Made by a program: the position numbers and the translations under genes. A stretch of 64,000 nucleotides of DNA from Opitutaceae bacterium. GTDB taxonomy: Bacteria > Verrucomicrobiota > Verrucomicrobiia > Opitutales > Opitutaceae. Numbering within the stretch: the first letter of the stretch is position 1; each line of letters starts with the position of its first letter. Under the pieces are notes generated by a model. It was not told where the DNA came from and did not search any database. It was given only the letters and a program-made list of their open reading frames with translations. Below are positions 36,864 to 46,126 of this stretch, piece by piece. The stretch lies in the NCBI GenBank assembly GCA_041395105.1, contig JAWLBB010000002.1:682001-746000 (forward strand), in the 5' to 3' direction.

Positions 36864-37939
36864 GATTCGACCGCGTTGTTCAGGACCCGCATTTCAGAAT
36901 CGGCGCCCACACTGAATCGCAGAAAACCCGCGGTCAAGGCATGACTCGGAAAGCGGCGGACGAGGATCCTGCCCGAAACCAGGTGATCATAAAGCGATTC
37001 CGCAACCGCCGGACCCGTCCGCCCTCCGGCATCCCTCGGTTCCACAAACAGGAAATTGGTCGAGGACGGGTAGACAAACCACCCGAATGACTCGTAGATC
37101 CCGCGGCAGGTTTCCCGGGTCTTTCGAATGCGGGAAACTGATGCGCGGAGATACGCCTCGTCCTCAAGGGAAGCGGCCGCCGCGGCCTGGGCGATCCGAC
37201 TCACGTTGTAGCTGTCCCGGACCCGGTCCAGGAGGCCGATGACCTCGGTCGAGCCGACGGCATAGCCCACCCGGAGGCCGGCCAGTCCATGCGACTTGGA
37301 AAGCGTTCGGACGATGACCAGGTTCGGGTGATCGACGAGCAATCCGGCCGCCGTCTCCTCCGCGAAATCCGCATAGGCTTCATCCACGGCGAGAACACCG
37401 GGAAAGGCCCGCAGGATACTCTCGATCCCGGCGACCGGGAACGACACACCGGTGGGGGCGTTCGGTGAGGTCAGGAAAAAAAGTCCGCTACCGGAGCCGG
37501 CAATCGCCTCGACCGGCAGACTCATGGAGCGGTCGAACTCGACCACCTCCGCCTGGCCGCCGGCCATCGCGATGAGGATGGGGTAGAGGGAATATCCCGG
37601 AACCGTGTAGCCGGTCAAATGTCCGGGCCCGCCAAAGACCCGAACGAGGAGGTTGAGGATATCGTCGGAGCCGTTTCCGATGATGACCTGATCCGCGCCG
37701 CACCCGATCCGCGCAGCCACCAATTCCCGCAATCGGCTGCTGCGCGGATCCGGATAGAGGCGCAGACGGTCGATCTCGGCTTCGACCGCGGCCGCCACCC
37801 GGGGGCTTGGCGGGTAGGGACTCTCGTTGGTGTTGAGCTTGACCCACCCCTCCCCTTTCGGCTGGAACCCGGGAGTGTAGGGACTGAGTGCCCGGATTGT
37901 GTCATGGGCGATTGAATACGGATCAAAGGTCCGGCTCAC
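36845..37939 (-). CDS. hisC: Histidinol-phosphate aminotransferase
   Basis: 364 residues, fold type I PLP enzyme. LNTNESPYPPSP is the substrate loop, VDEAYADFAEE carries the PLP Asp/Tyr, and LSKSHGLAGLRVGYA has the Schiff-base Lys. It starts with GTG overlapping the hisD stop (GTGA), so it is coupled to hisD. Confidence 0.97.
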   Translation of the reverse strand: MSRTFDPYSIAHDTIRALSPYTPGFQPKGEGWVKLNTNESPYPPSPRVAAAVEAEIDRLRLYPDPRSSRLRELVAARIGCGADQVIIGNGSDDILNLLVRVFGGPGHLTGYTVPGYSLYPILIAMAGGQAEVVEFDRSMSLPVEAIAGSGSGLFFLTSPNAPTGVSFPVAGIESILRAFPGVLAVDEAYADFAEETAAGLLVDHPNLVIVRTLSKSHGLAGLRVGYAVGSTEVIGLLDRVRDSYNVSRIAQAAAAASLEDEAYLRASVSRIRKTRETCRGIYESFGWFVYPSSTNFLFVEPRDAGGRTGPAVAESLYDHLVSGRILVRRFPSHALTAGFLRFSVGADSEMRVLNNAVESWLRNE

Positions 37940-39225
37940 GATTCAAACCTCGATTCAACCGACCGGCCGTGTCCGTCGAGTCCCTCCATCCGGCTGAAGG
38001 CTGCCGCCGATGCGGCCGCCTCCTTGAGGGAGGCCTCATCGTATTCAATCAGGCTGGAACGACGCATGAAATCACGAACCTGGAGACCCGAGGCATACCG
38101 TCCCGCGCCTCCGGTCGGCAGTTCGTGGCTTGGGCCGGCGACAAAGTCGCCCAACGCGGTCGCCGACCAATGGCCGATCATGACCGCACCGGCCGTGGTG
38201 ATCCGCTTGAGCATGCGCTTCGCCTCATTCGACGGCAGGGCCAACTCCAGATGTTCGGGCGCGACCTCGTTGGCCAGCCCGGCGGCGTCGGCCAGATCCC
38301 GGGTCCGAATACTGAGGAATCCGTTCGTCACCACCTTGAAGATGGCGTCCTTCCTGGGGAGGCAAACCATGCGTTCCCGAATGCGGTCATGAACGCGGCG
38401 GATCAGTGCCATCGAGGGAGAGACCAGAAAGACCCGCTCCTGACCACTGCCGTGTTCGGCCTGGGCGAGGAGGTCGGCCGCGATGACGGAAGGGGCCGAT
38501 GAGGCGTCGGCGATGACCATGACTTCGCTCGGTCCCGGAAGAAGATCGACCCCGATTGTCCCGAACACCTGGCGTTTGGCCTCAACGACATAGGCGTTGC
38601 CCGGACCGAAGACCTTGGCCACCGGTCGAATCGTGCGGGTGCCGAAGGCCATCGCACCGATCGCCGCAACGCCACCGATCCGGTAGGCCTCGGTGATTCC
38701 GCACAGATGGAGAGCTCCGAGGAGGCCCTCACCAACGTTTCCCTCGGGATCGGACGGGGTGAACACGGCAATTTCCGGGACACCGGCCAGGCGGGCCAGC
38801 CCACAGGTCATCAGGACCGTGGATACCAACCCGCGAGGAATGTAGATGCCGACTCGATCGAGAGGATGAAAGCGCTCGCCAACCCGGGCTCCGTGCGCAT
38901 TTCTCCCCACCCAGTCGGCCGGCAGACCCTCGCGATTGAAAATCCGGATATTGCGCAGGGCGTCTTTCATCGCACGGCGGTCGCCCGAGGACAGCCGGCT
39001 CCACGCCGCCCGCATCTCGGAAGCGTCGATTCCCAGATCACGAGTCTTGAGATGAACCCTGTCATGGGTTTCGAGGCAGATCCGAACGGCCGGATCACCT
39101 CCAAGGCGGATATCTTCGAGAATCTTCGCGACCGACTGACGCAGCGACACGGAAGGCTCCGCGTTCCGGCAGAAAGCCCTGAAACTGCGGGTGAAACCCG
39201 GAGACGCAAATTCGAGGATGCGCAT
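37936..39225 (-). CDS. hisD: Histidinol dehydrogenase
   Basis: 429 residues. The signature VFGPGNAYVVEAKR is followed by DLLPGPSEVMVIAD, the QAEHGSGQ zinc/His region and PEHLEL. The ATG at 39225 is preferred to an in-frame TTG at 39237. It oxidises histidinol to histidine in two steps. Confidence 0.97.
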   Translation of the reverse strand: MRILEFASPGFTRSFRAFCRNAEPSVSLRQSVAKILEDIRLGGDPAVRICLETHDRVHLKTRDLGIDASEMRAAWSRLSSGDRRAMKDALRNIRIFNREGLPADWVGRNAHGARVGERFHPLDRVGIYIPRGLVSTVLMTCGLARLAGVPEIAVFTPSDPEGNVGEGLLGALHLCGITEAYRIGGVAAIGAMAFGTRTIRPVAKVFGPGNAYVVEAKRQVFGTIGVDLLPGPSEVMVIADASSAPSVIAADLLAQAEHGSGQERVFLVSPSMALIRRVHDRIRERMVCLPRKDAIFKVVTNGFLSIRTRDLADAAGLANEVAPEHLELALPSNEAKRMLKRITTAGAVMIGHWSATALGDFVAGPSHELPTGGAGRYASGLQVRDFMRRSSLIEYDEASLKEAAASAAAFSRMEGLDGHGRSVESRFES

Positions 39226-39276
39226 GTGGGCGGTCAACGGCAGTCCAATCGATTCTCACCGTCCGACATGAGCCGG

Positions 39277-40038
39277 TCAGGAGGAAGATTTCGGCATGAG
39301 CATGGGCACATCAAACCGGTCCTCGTCGAAAACGGTGTTCACCTCGACCGACTCGAAAATGATCGTACTGCTCTGGTCGCCGACCCGAGTGATGACTCTT
39401 TCGGGAAAACGGACCCCGTCGACGAGGATCTCACCGAGTTCGCGAATGCTCCCGCCCTGCTCGGTCTCAGTCAGGACGAGGCGGCCGGAGGCGGCATCAA
39501 AATAGCGGATGAACTGAATGGAAGCGCTGTGACGAAAAACCAGCTTATCGCAAGTGATGCCGTCGACTTCGACTTCCCCGTCATCGATCACCTGAACCGG
39601 ATCCTTCTCGCCGGGACGGTAGAAGCTCAGGTTCTCCAGGGTATTGGCCTGAAGGCGCCGGATCTGGGGTGCTTCCAGCAGAGTCAGTTCCCAGTCGGAT
39701 TCATTGGTGACATCCTCGATTTTCCGCCACCCGTCGTAGCCACTCAAGGCGGTGGTTTCCCTGACGTTTTCGACTTCAACCACGATGGACTGGAAATAGG
39801 GCTTCTGGAAGATGATATCGACCCTTCCCGTGGTGCCTTCTTCCGACTGCAACCGGCCGGTATAGTGGATCGAGGTGATCCGGTTGAGAGCCTCCTCCGA
39901 ACCGACGAAGGCTCGGGCCCGCTGGATGATGGCGTCGGTGCGGTCATCCGCGATCAGTCCGGAAGCCAGGGTCGGAATGAGAAATCCGGTCAGGAGAAAA
40001 CCCGATCGGGACACGAGATTGAAGAGGGACTGTTTCAT
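39277..40038 (-). CDS. Exported LolA-like lipoprotein-sorting-type protein
   Basis: 253 residues from the ATG at 40038. The signal peptide MKQSLFNLVSRSGFLLTGF ends near LASGLIA. The mature part has the ITSIHYTGRL...GTTGRVDIIFQKP pattern and mostly beta strands of unclosed-barrel outer-membrane lipoprotein-sorting-like proteins (LolA/MucB fold). It is probably periplasmic. It sits between guaA and hisD on the same strand with 29- and 51-bp gaps, so it may share their transcript. Its exact role is unknown. Confidence 0.75.
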   Translation of the reverse strand: MKQSLFNLVSRSGFLLTGFLIPTLASGLIADDRTDAIIQRARAFVGSEEALNRITSIHYTGRLQSEEGTTGRVDIIFQKPYFQSIVVEVENVRETTALSGYDGWRKIEDVTNESDWELTLLEAPQIRRLQANTLENLSFYRPGEKDPVQVIDDGEVEVDGITCDKLVFRHSASIQFIRYFDAASGRLVLTETEQGGSIRELGEILVDGVRFPERVITRVGDQSSTIIFESVEVNTVFDEDRFDVPMLMPKSSS

Positions 40039-40067
40039 GGTGGGAATCGTTCGGGCACCGGGAGGGT

Positions 40068-41606
40068 TCACTCCCACTCGATGGTGCTGGGCGGTTTTGA
40101 ACTGATGTCGAGGCAGACGCGGTTGGCGCCCTTGACCTCGTTGATGATGCGGCTGGAGACGGTGCGGAGGAGGTCGTAGGGCAGACGGACCCAGTCTGCG
40201 GTCATGGCGTCCACGCTCTCAACCGCCCGAATCGCGATGACATATTCGTAGGTCCGCTCATCGCCCATCACGCCGACGGTGCGCACCGGAACCAGCACGC
40301 AGAACGACTGCCAGACCTTGTAGTAATAACCCGAGTTGATCATCTCTTCCTGAAGGATGGCGTCGGCACCCCGGAGAATGCGCAGGCGGCGGGCGGTGAC
40401 CTCCCCCACCACCCGGACACCCAGACCGGGTCCCGGGAAGGGCTGCCGCCAGACAACCTCCTTGGGCAGACCCAGGGCACTGCCCACCGCCCGGACCTCG
40501 TCCTTGAACAGTTCGCGCAAAGGCTCGAGCAGTCTGAGTTTCATGCGTTTGGGCAGCCCCCCGACATTGTGGTGGCTCTTGATCAGCGCAGCCGGGTTGT
40601 CCGCGATGGCCACGCTCTCGATGACATCGGGATAGAGCGTTCCCTGGGCGAGGAATTCCGCCGGTCCAACCGATTTGAGGGACTGGTTGAAGACCTGCAC
40701 GAAAGTCCGCCCGATGATCTTGCGCTTGGTTTCAGGATTGGTGATGCCACGGAGTTTGCCGAGAAAGAGAGGTCCGGCCTTTTCGACCCTCAAGTCGATG
40801 CGGAAGTTCCGCTGAAAGAGATCGACCACATAGGCGCGCTCATCCTTGCGCAGGAGCCCGTTGTCGACGAAGACGCATTTGAGATTCCGGCCGATCGCAC
40901 GATGGATCAGGGCCGCCGCGACCGATGAATCGACTCCGCCGCTCAGGCCGAGGATGACGTGGCCGTCGCCGACCGTTTCCCGGATCGAAGCGACCGACTG
41001 ATCGATGAAGTCCGCCATCGACCAATCCCCGGTGCAACCACAAACCCGCTTGAGGAAATTGTCGATGATGTGAAGCCCCTGTTCGGTGTGGTTGACCTCG
41101 GGGTGAAACTGAATTCCGTAGATCTTGCGGGTCGGATGCTCGATCGCCGCAAAGGGCGAGTTGCTGGTCGAACCGATGGAGCGGAACCCCCGGGGCATGC
41201 GCATGACCTGGTCGCCGTGCGAATTCCAGGCCCGGATGGTCTCCGGCATGCCGCGGAAAAGCACGTCCCCTTTCATGATCTTGAGTTCGGCGTGGCCGTA
41301 TTCACGCTTTTTCGACGGGGTGACCCGGCCGCCCAGTTGCTGGGCGATCAACTGCAGGCCGTAACAGATGCCCAGGACAGGGATTTTTGCCCGATAGATC
41401 TCCGGATCCGGGATCGGTGCATTCTTCGAGAGCACGCTGGAAGGGCCGCCCGACAGGATGATCCCGCAAACGCCGTCCGCCTTCAGCTGCGCGGCCGTCG
41501 TGGAATAGTGGTAGATCTTGGAAAAAACCGAGCACTCGCGAATGCGTCGTGCGATCACCTGGGTGTACTGGGAGCCGAAATCAAGGACGCCGATCGTCTG
41601 ATGCAT
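40068..41606 (-). CDS. guaA: GMP synthase (glutamine-hydrolysing)
   Basis: 512 residues. The GATase domain has LGICYGLQ (Cys) and QFHPEVNHTEQG (His, Glu). The ATP-pyrophosphatase domain has the P-loop LGLSGGVDSSV. The C-terminal dimerisation domain ends in IEWE, the conserved end of GuaA. It makes GMP from XMP. No Shine-Dalgarno; the leader just before the ATG is C/T rich. Confidence 0.98.
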   Translation of the reverse strand: MHQTIGVLDFGSQYTQVIARRIRECSVFSKIYHYSTTAAQLKADGVCGIILSGGPSSVLSKNAPIPDPEIYRAKIPVLGICYGLQLIAQQLGGRVTPSKKREYGHAELKIMKGDVLFRGMPETIRAWNSHGDQVMRMPRGFRSIGSTSNSPFAAIEHPTRKIYGIQFHPEVNHTEQGLHIIDNFLKRVCGCTGDWSMADFIDQSVASIRETVGDGHVILGLSGGVDSSVAAALIHRAIGRNLKCVFVDNGLLRKDERAYVVDLFQRNFRIDLRVEKAGPLFLGKLRGITNPETKRKIIGRTFVQVFNQSLKSVGPAEFLAQGTLYPDVIESVAIADNPAALIKSHHNVGGLPKRMKLRLLEPLRELFKDEVRAVGSALGLPKEVVWRQPFPGPGLGVRVVGEVTARRLRILRGADAILQEEMINSGYYYKVWQSFCVLVPVRTVGVMGDERTYEYVIAIRAVESVDAMTADWVRLPYDLLRTVSSRIINEVKGANRVCLDISSKPPSTIEWE

Positions 41607-41693
41607 GATGGGAGAAGAAGGGAAAAGAAACGAAGGAAAGGAATATCAGGGAGATTGGCAAGGATGGCGGTGGCAAACCCTCGCGAGGATGCC

Positions 41694-41930
41694 TCAGAAC
41701 CTGAGTCGCCCATTCTCAAATCCGCAACGGGGACAGGGACAGACTTCCGTGCCCTCGGAGGCGCTGTAGAGCTTGTCGCAGCGAATGCAGTGAAAGACCA
41801 CCCGACGCCGCTTGGCATCGATCAGTTTGCGGTCCCGCACATCGTAGTAGATCCACAGGCTGAAAACGAGGACGATGGCCGAAACCGTGTAGATCAGGGC
41901 ACCAATGCTGAGATTGACGGTTATGGGCAC
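41694..41930 (-). CDS. Small membrane-anchored zinc-ribbon protein
   Basis: 78 residues. One helix (about residues 9-29) is followed by a basic stretch (RKLIDAKRRR) and a zinc-ribbon with CIRC and CPCPRC. It is likely attached to the inner membrane with the ribbon in the cytoplasm. Unknown function; same strand as guaA, upstream of it. Confidence 0.7.
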   Translation of the reverse strand: MPITVNLSIGALIYTVSAIVLVFSLWIYYDVRDRKLIDAKRRRVVFHCIRCDKLYSASEGTEVCPCPRCGFENGRLRF

Positions 41931-41984
41931 CTTGAATGGATCGAGTGGGTCTTTCCGTGATCGCCGGGGGCGGCCCCAAAAGCA

Positions 41985-42019
41985 AAGGGCGCGTCCCCGA
42001 TAGTTCTGGGCGCGCCCTT
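41985..42019 (-). terminator. Intrinsic terminator of the alpha operon
   Basis: Stem AAGGGCGCG / CGCGCCCTT (9 bp) with three further CCC/GGG pairs toward the loop. In the minus-strand reading it is followed by TTTGCTTTT. It lies 55 bp past the rplQ stop and fits the end of the ribosomal transcript. Confidence 0.8.
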
Positions 42020-42074
42020 CGAAGAAGGCAAATGGTCTTTGGGCCCTGAAGTGATGGCCGGGTGAAACGCTGGA

Positions 42075-42578
42075 TCAGGCGTCGGCTTTTTCGGCCGGCT
42101 TTCCGGCTTCATCCGCCGCCTCGATCGTCGTCGACTCGCTGACCACTTCAGCCTCGGTCACCGGGGGAGCGGCCTGGCGGGACTTGGGCCGCCGCCGGGA
42201 CTTCTTGTAGCCGGCATCCTCGGCGCCGACAAACTCGATCAGCGCCATCTCGGAAGCGTCGCCGATTCTCTGTTCGCCCAGCTTGTAGATCCGGGTATAG
42301 CCCCCGTTGCGTTTGGCAAACTCGGTCACCCGTGTGCTGAAAAGGAGGCGGACAGCTTCCTGGTCACGCAGTCGGGCAAGCGCGATACGCCGTTGATGGA
42401 GGTCACCCTTCTTGGCCAGGGTGATGAGGGGCTCGACGAAGGGACGCAACGCCTTGGCCTTGGCCAGGGTGGTCTGGATCCGCCCCTTCTTGATCAGCGA
42501 AGAGGCTAGATTGGCCATCAGAGCCTCACGGTGCTCCTTCTTGACGCCGAGTTGGTGATTGTGTTTGCGGTGACGCAT
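42075..42578 (-). CDS. rplQ: Ribosomal protein L17 with C-terminal tail
   Basis: 167 residues. The L17 core (MRHRKHNHQLGVKKEHREAL to about residue 120) is intact. About 45 extra residues follow, first basic (KKSRRRPKSR) then Ala/Glu/Thr-rich. It is the last gene of the alpha operon, after rpoA. Confidence 0.97.
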   Translation of the reverse strand: MRHRKHNHQLGVKKEHREALMANLASSLIKKGRIQTTLAKAKALRPFVEPLITLAKKGDLHQRRIALARLRDQEAVRLLFSTRVTEFAKRNGGYTRIYKLGEQRIGDASEMALIEFVGAEDAGYKKSRRRPKSRQAAPPVTEAEVVSESTTIEAADEAGKPAEKADA

Positions 42579-42597
42579 GGTGTTCTCGCCGGTGGCT

Positions 42598-43599
42598 TCA
42601 GGCTTCCTTCCTGGTGTCGAGCAGGCGCTCGTCGAATTTCATCCCGAGGGAGAGGCCCAGAGCTTCGAGCTTGTCCTTGATCTCGTTGAGGGACTTCTTG
42701 CCGAAATTACGGTATTTGAGCATCTCCTGCTCGGTTTTCATGGCCAGTTCTCCGACCGTGGTGATGTTGGCATTGTTCAGGCAGTTGGCGGCACGGACCG
42801 AGAGCTCGATCTCATTGACGCTCATGTTGAGCAGTTTGCGCAGTTTGTTCTGCTCTTCGCTGACCTCCGCCCCCTCGTCTTCAAACTCGTAGGCCTCCTC
42901 GGAGACCCGGTCGAAGACATCGAGGTGATGCTTGAGGATGGCGGCCGCCTGCTTGAGCGCATCGTCCGGATTGATCCGACCGTCTGTCCAGACCTCGAGG
43001 ATCAGCTTGTCGTAATCGGTAATCTGCCCGACCCGGGTGTTCTCGACCACATACTTGACCAGTCGGACCGGACTGAAGAGGGAGTCGACCGGGATGACCC
43101 CGATGGGGTGATCCTCCGACTTGTTGCTCTCACCCGGGCAATAGCCACGACCGACCTGAACCTCAAGTTCGGCCGAGAACGTCATCTCCTTGTCCAAGGT
43201 GCAGATGACCTGATCCGGATTGACGATCTGGATATTGGCATCGGGCTCGATGTCACCGGCCGTGACGGCACCGGCGCGGGTGACGTTGATCCGCATCTTC
43301 ACGACCTCGCGCTTATGCGAAACGAAGAGAATCTTCTTCAGGTTGAGGACGATATCGGTGACGTCTTCAACAATTCCGTCCACACTCTGAAACTCGTGGT
43401 TGACTCCGTCGATCTTGATCGAGGCGATGGCCGCACCCTCGATCGAACTGAGCAGGACCCTGCGGAGCGAGTTCCCGATGGTATGGCCGTAACCGGTCTC
43501 AAAGGGCTCGGCGACAAATTTGGCGTAGGTATCGGTCGCGCCTTCCTCGATTTTGACGAGTCGGTTCGGCAATTCGAATTTTCCAATACGTTTTGGCAT
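42598..43599 (-). CDS. rpoA: RNA polymerase alpha subunit
   Basis: 333 residues, usual length. The N-terminal dimerisation domain has GYGHTIGNSLRRVLLSS, and the C-terminal DNA/CRP-binding domain has LSVRAANCLNNANI and YRNFGKKSLNEI. Upstream is rpsD, downstream rplQ. Confidence 0.98.
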   Translation of the reverse strand: MPKRIGKFELPNRLVKIEEGATDTYAKFVAEPFETGYGHTIGNSLRRVLLSSIEGAAIASIKIDGVNHEFQSVDGIVEDVTDIVLNLKKILFVSHKREVVKMRINVTRAGAVTAGDIEPDANIQIVNPDQVICTLDKEMTFSAELEVQVGRGYCPGESNKSEDHPIGVIPVDSLFSPVRLVKYVVENTRVGQITDYDKLILEVWTDGRINPDDALKQAAAILKHHLDVFDRVSEEAYEFEDEGAEVSEEQNKLRKLLNMSVNEIELSVRAANCLNNANITTVGELAMKTEQEMLKYRNFGKKSLNEIKDKLEALGLSLGMKFDERLLDTRKEA

Positions 43600-43668
43600 G
43601 GCGATGATGGTATGGTGGCAGAACGAACGTGGGGGACCTCTTCCTTCGGGAGAGGCATGAGTGGTCGA

Positions 43669-44280
43669 CTAGAACCGGCTGTAGAACTCGACAATCAGCT
43701 GTTCGTTGATCGAGGGCTCCATCTCCTCCCGGGTGGGCAGCCGGTTGGCGGTGGCACGGAATGAATCATCATGGCGGGTAAGCCAGGCCGGGATCGCCCG
43801 CATGCGGGTCTCCTCCATGCAGCGGGTGGCCAGCTGGCGGGCCGAGGTGTTGGCGCGGATTTCAATTTCGTCGCCGGCCTTCACCTGGTAGCTGGCGATA
43901 TCCACCTTGTGGTTGTTCACCCGCACATGGCCGTGATTGACAAACTGCCGGGCGGCCCGGCGGGTTCGGGCAAAACCCAGAAGATAGATGACACTGTCAA
44001 GGCGGGTCTCGAGCAGTTGGAGGAATCGCTCGCCGGTGACACCACGCTCGCGCTTGGCCTTCTCAAAGGTCCGGCGGAACTGGCGCTCGAGCAGGCCATA
44101 CATGTAGCGGAGCTTCTGCTTCTCCATCAGACCGATCGCATACTCGCTGTGCTTGCGGCGGGAGCGGGGGCCGTGGATTCCTGGAGGATAACTCCGCTTT
44201 TCAAACGCCTTGCTGGAACCGAAGATCGGCTGGCCGAACCGGCGGCTGATGCGAGTGGTGGGACCTGTGTAACGAGCCAT
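43669..44280 (-). CDS. rpsD: Ribosomal protein S4
   Basis: 203 residues, non-zinc form. It starts MARYTGPTTRISRR and has the S4 domain RLDSVIYLLGFARTRRAARQ with HVRVNN. It is a primary 16S binder and in many bacteria the repressor of this operon. The start lacks a Shine-Dalgarno (CGACACACC before the ATG). Confidence 0.97.
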   Translation of the reverse strand: MARYTGPTTRISRRFGQPIFGSSKAFEKRSYPPGIHGPRSRRKHSEYAIGLMEKQKLRYMYGLLERQFRRTFEKAKRERGVTGERFLQLLETRLDSVIYLLGFARTRRAARQFVNHGHVRVNNHKVDIASYQVKAGDEIEIRANTSARQLATRCMEETRMRAIPAWLTRHDDSFRATANRLPTREEMEPSINEQLIVEFYSRF

Positions 44281-44313
44281 GGTGTGTCGGGAAAAAAGAC
44301 GGATTGAAAAGGA

Positions 44314-44904
44314 TCAGACGCGGCGGCGCTTCGGCGGACGGCAGCCATTGTGGGGCACCGGCGTGACATCGATGATGGAAGTGACCTCAAGACCGACCGC
44401 CTGCATCGCCCGGATGGCGGAATCGCGTCCCATCCCCGGGCCGCGGACCCGGATGACGACCTCCTTGAGGCCGTGGGCCATGGCGGCGCGGGCGGCGTCC
44501 TGGGCAACTACCTGGGCCGCGTAGGAAGTCGACTTGCGGGATCCGCGGAAATTCATTTTCCCGCCGCTGGACCAGGAGATGAGATTTCCCTTCTGGTCGG
44601 TGATCGAAACGATCGTGTTGTTGAAGGTGGCCACGATGTGAACCACCCCCGCAGAGATATTCTTGCTGCCCTTGGCCTTGCGGACCTTGATCAGGCCGAT
44701 CTCGTCCTTGAGCAGATCCTGGGCGGTCGGCGCCTTGGGCACACCGCCGATGGTCTCGGGTTCGGTCTTTTCCTCCGCTCTTTCGGCGTCGGGCGCTTCG
44801 GCCTGCGGCTTCTCCGCTTTGGGAGCACCGCCCTTGGCGGGTGCCGTCTTTACGGATTCTTCGCCCTTGGGGGCGGTTTGGGGAGTGTCTTTTTCCTCGG
44901 CCAT
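44314..44904 (-). CDS. rpsK: Ribosomal protein S11 with long N-terminal extension
   Basis: 196 residues against about 129 usually. The S11 core begins near residue 72 (KVRKAKGSKNISAGVVHI) and ends in the normal CRPPKRRRV. The first 70 residues are a low-complexity Ala/Glu/Lys/Pro stretch. The ATG at 44904 is 12 bp after the rpsM stop, and there is no ATG near the core, so the extension is probably translated. Confidence 0.95.
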   Translation of the reverse strand: MAEEKDTPQTAPKGEESVKTAPAKGGAPKAEKPQAEAPDAERAEEKTEPETIGGVPKAPTAQDLLKDEIGLIKVRKAKGSKNISAGVVHIVATFNNTIVSITDQKGNLISWSSGGKMNFRGSRKSTSYAAQVVAQDAARAAMAHGLKEVVIRVRGPGMGRDSAIRAMQAVGLEVTSIIDVTPVPHNGCRPPKRRRV

Positions 44905-44916
44905 GGCTGAATGGGT

Positions 44917-45291
44917 TTATTTCTTGCGGACAACGCCGACGGTGCGACGTGCGCCCTTCCGGGTCCGGCTGTTGGTGCTGGTGCGCTGACCACGAACGGG
45001 AAGACCGCGACGGTGACGGATCCCCCGATAACAGTTGATCGCCTGAAGGCGCTTGAGATTACTGGTGATATCACGGCGAAGATCACCCTCGACCATGTAC
45101 CGCTTCTCGGAGATGGCGGCCATGATATGGTTGATCTGTTCCTCGGTCAGATCATCCGCCCGCATGTCGGGATCCAACTTGAGCGTTTCGACGATCTCGC
45201 GGGAACGCGCCGGGCCGATCCCGTAAATATAACGCAGGGAATACTCGATTTTCTTTTTTCCGGGAATGTCGACACCAAGTAAGCGTGGCAT
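44917..45291 (-). CDS. rpsM: Ribosomal protein S13
   Basis: 124 residues. It has MPRLLGVDIPGKKKIEYSL, the helix-two-turn-helix RSREIVETL and the basic C-terminus RGLPVRGQRTSTNSRTRKG. It contacts the head of the 30S subunit and S19. Only 49 bp separate it from map, leaving no room for infA, and no rpmJ is found. Confidence 0.97.
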   Translation of the reverse strand: MPRLLGVDIPGKKKIEYSLRYIYGIGPARSREIVETLKLDPDMRADDLTEEQINHIMAAISEKRYMVEGDLRRDITSNLKRLQAINCYRGIRHRRGLPVRGQRTSTNSRTRKGARRTVGVVRKK

Positions 45292-45340
45292 AATGATATG
45301 GGTTACTGATTTCTTGAAAGAGGATGGTTGATTGATCTCA

Positions 45341-46126
45341 TCAGCCCGAGATCATGGGCTTCTTGACGGGAACGGTCAGGACTTCGGGAGCCCCTTCCGT
45401 AATGAGCACGGTGTGTTCGAAATGCGCGGATGGCGTGCGATCGCGGGTCGTTACGGTCCAGCCGTCGGCCAGGACTTCGACCTCGGGTCCACCGAGGTTG
45501 ACCATGGGCTCGATCGCCAGGGTCATTCCCGGCCTCAGCTTCGGACCCGTTCCAGGGCGCCCGAAATTGGGAATCTGCGGCTCCTCGTGCATGCTGACCC
45601 CCACACCGTGACCCACGAATTCACGGACGACAGAAAACCCATTGGACTCCACGTGACGCTGGACGGCGGACGAAATGTCGCCCACCCGCTTTCCAGCGAC
45701 GGCCCGGGCGATTCCCCGACGCAGAGCCTCCTCGGTCACTTCGAGAAGCTTCTGCGTTCCAGCCGGAACCTCTCCAACCGGAACGGTGCAGGCATTGTCG
45801 CCGATGAACCCCTGGTAGGAGACCACCACGTCCAGGGCCACGACATCACCCTCCTGGAGGACCCGATTGATCGAACCGATTCCGTGAACCACCTCCTCGT
45901 TGACCGAGAGGCAGCTGTAGCTGGGGAACCGGCGCGAGCCCACCTTGTAATTGTGGCAGGCACTGACCGCTCCTCCTTCGAAAATCAGATTCTTGGCGAT
46001 CTGGTCCAATTCAAAGGTGGAAATCCCGGGCCGGACATAACCCTTCAGGGCGTCGAGAACCTCCGCGGCAACCCGACAGGCTTCGCGCATCCGTTCGATC
46101 TGGTCCTGACTCTTGATTGGAATCAT
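45341..46126 (-). CDS. map: Methionine aminopeptidase, type I
   Basis: 261 residues from the ATG at 46126. Metal ligands are seen in DVVVSYQGFIGDNACT (two Asp), FVGHGVGVSMHEEP (His and Glu region) and FEHTVLITEGAP (late Glu). The ATG overlaps the stop of the adk-like gene (ATGA), so it is coupled to it. The core has the standard type Ia layout without an SH3-like N-terminal extension. Confidence 0.96.
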   Translation of the reverse strand: MIPIKSQDQIERMREACRVAAEVLDALKGYVRPGISTFELDQIAKNLIFEGGAVSACHNYKVGSRRFPSYSCLSVNEEVVHGIGSINRVLQEGDVVALDVVVSYQGFIGDNACTVPVGEVPAGTQKLLEVTEEALRRGIARAVAGKRVGDISSAVQRHVESNGFSVVREFVGHGVGVSMHEEPQIPNFGRPGTGPKLRPGMTLAIEPMVNLGGPEVEVLADGWTVTTRDRTPSAHFEHTVLITEGAPEVLTVPVKKPMISG

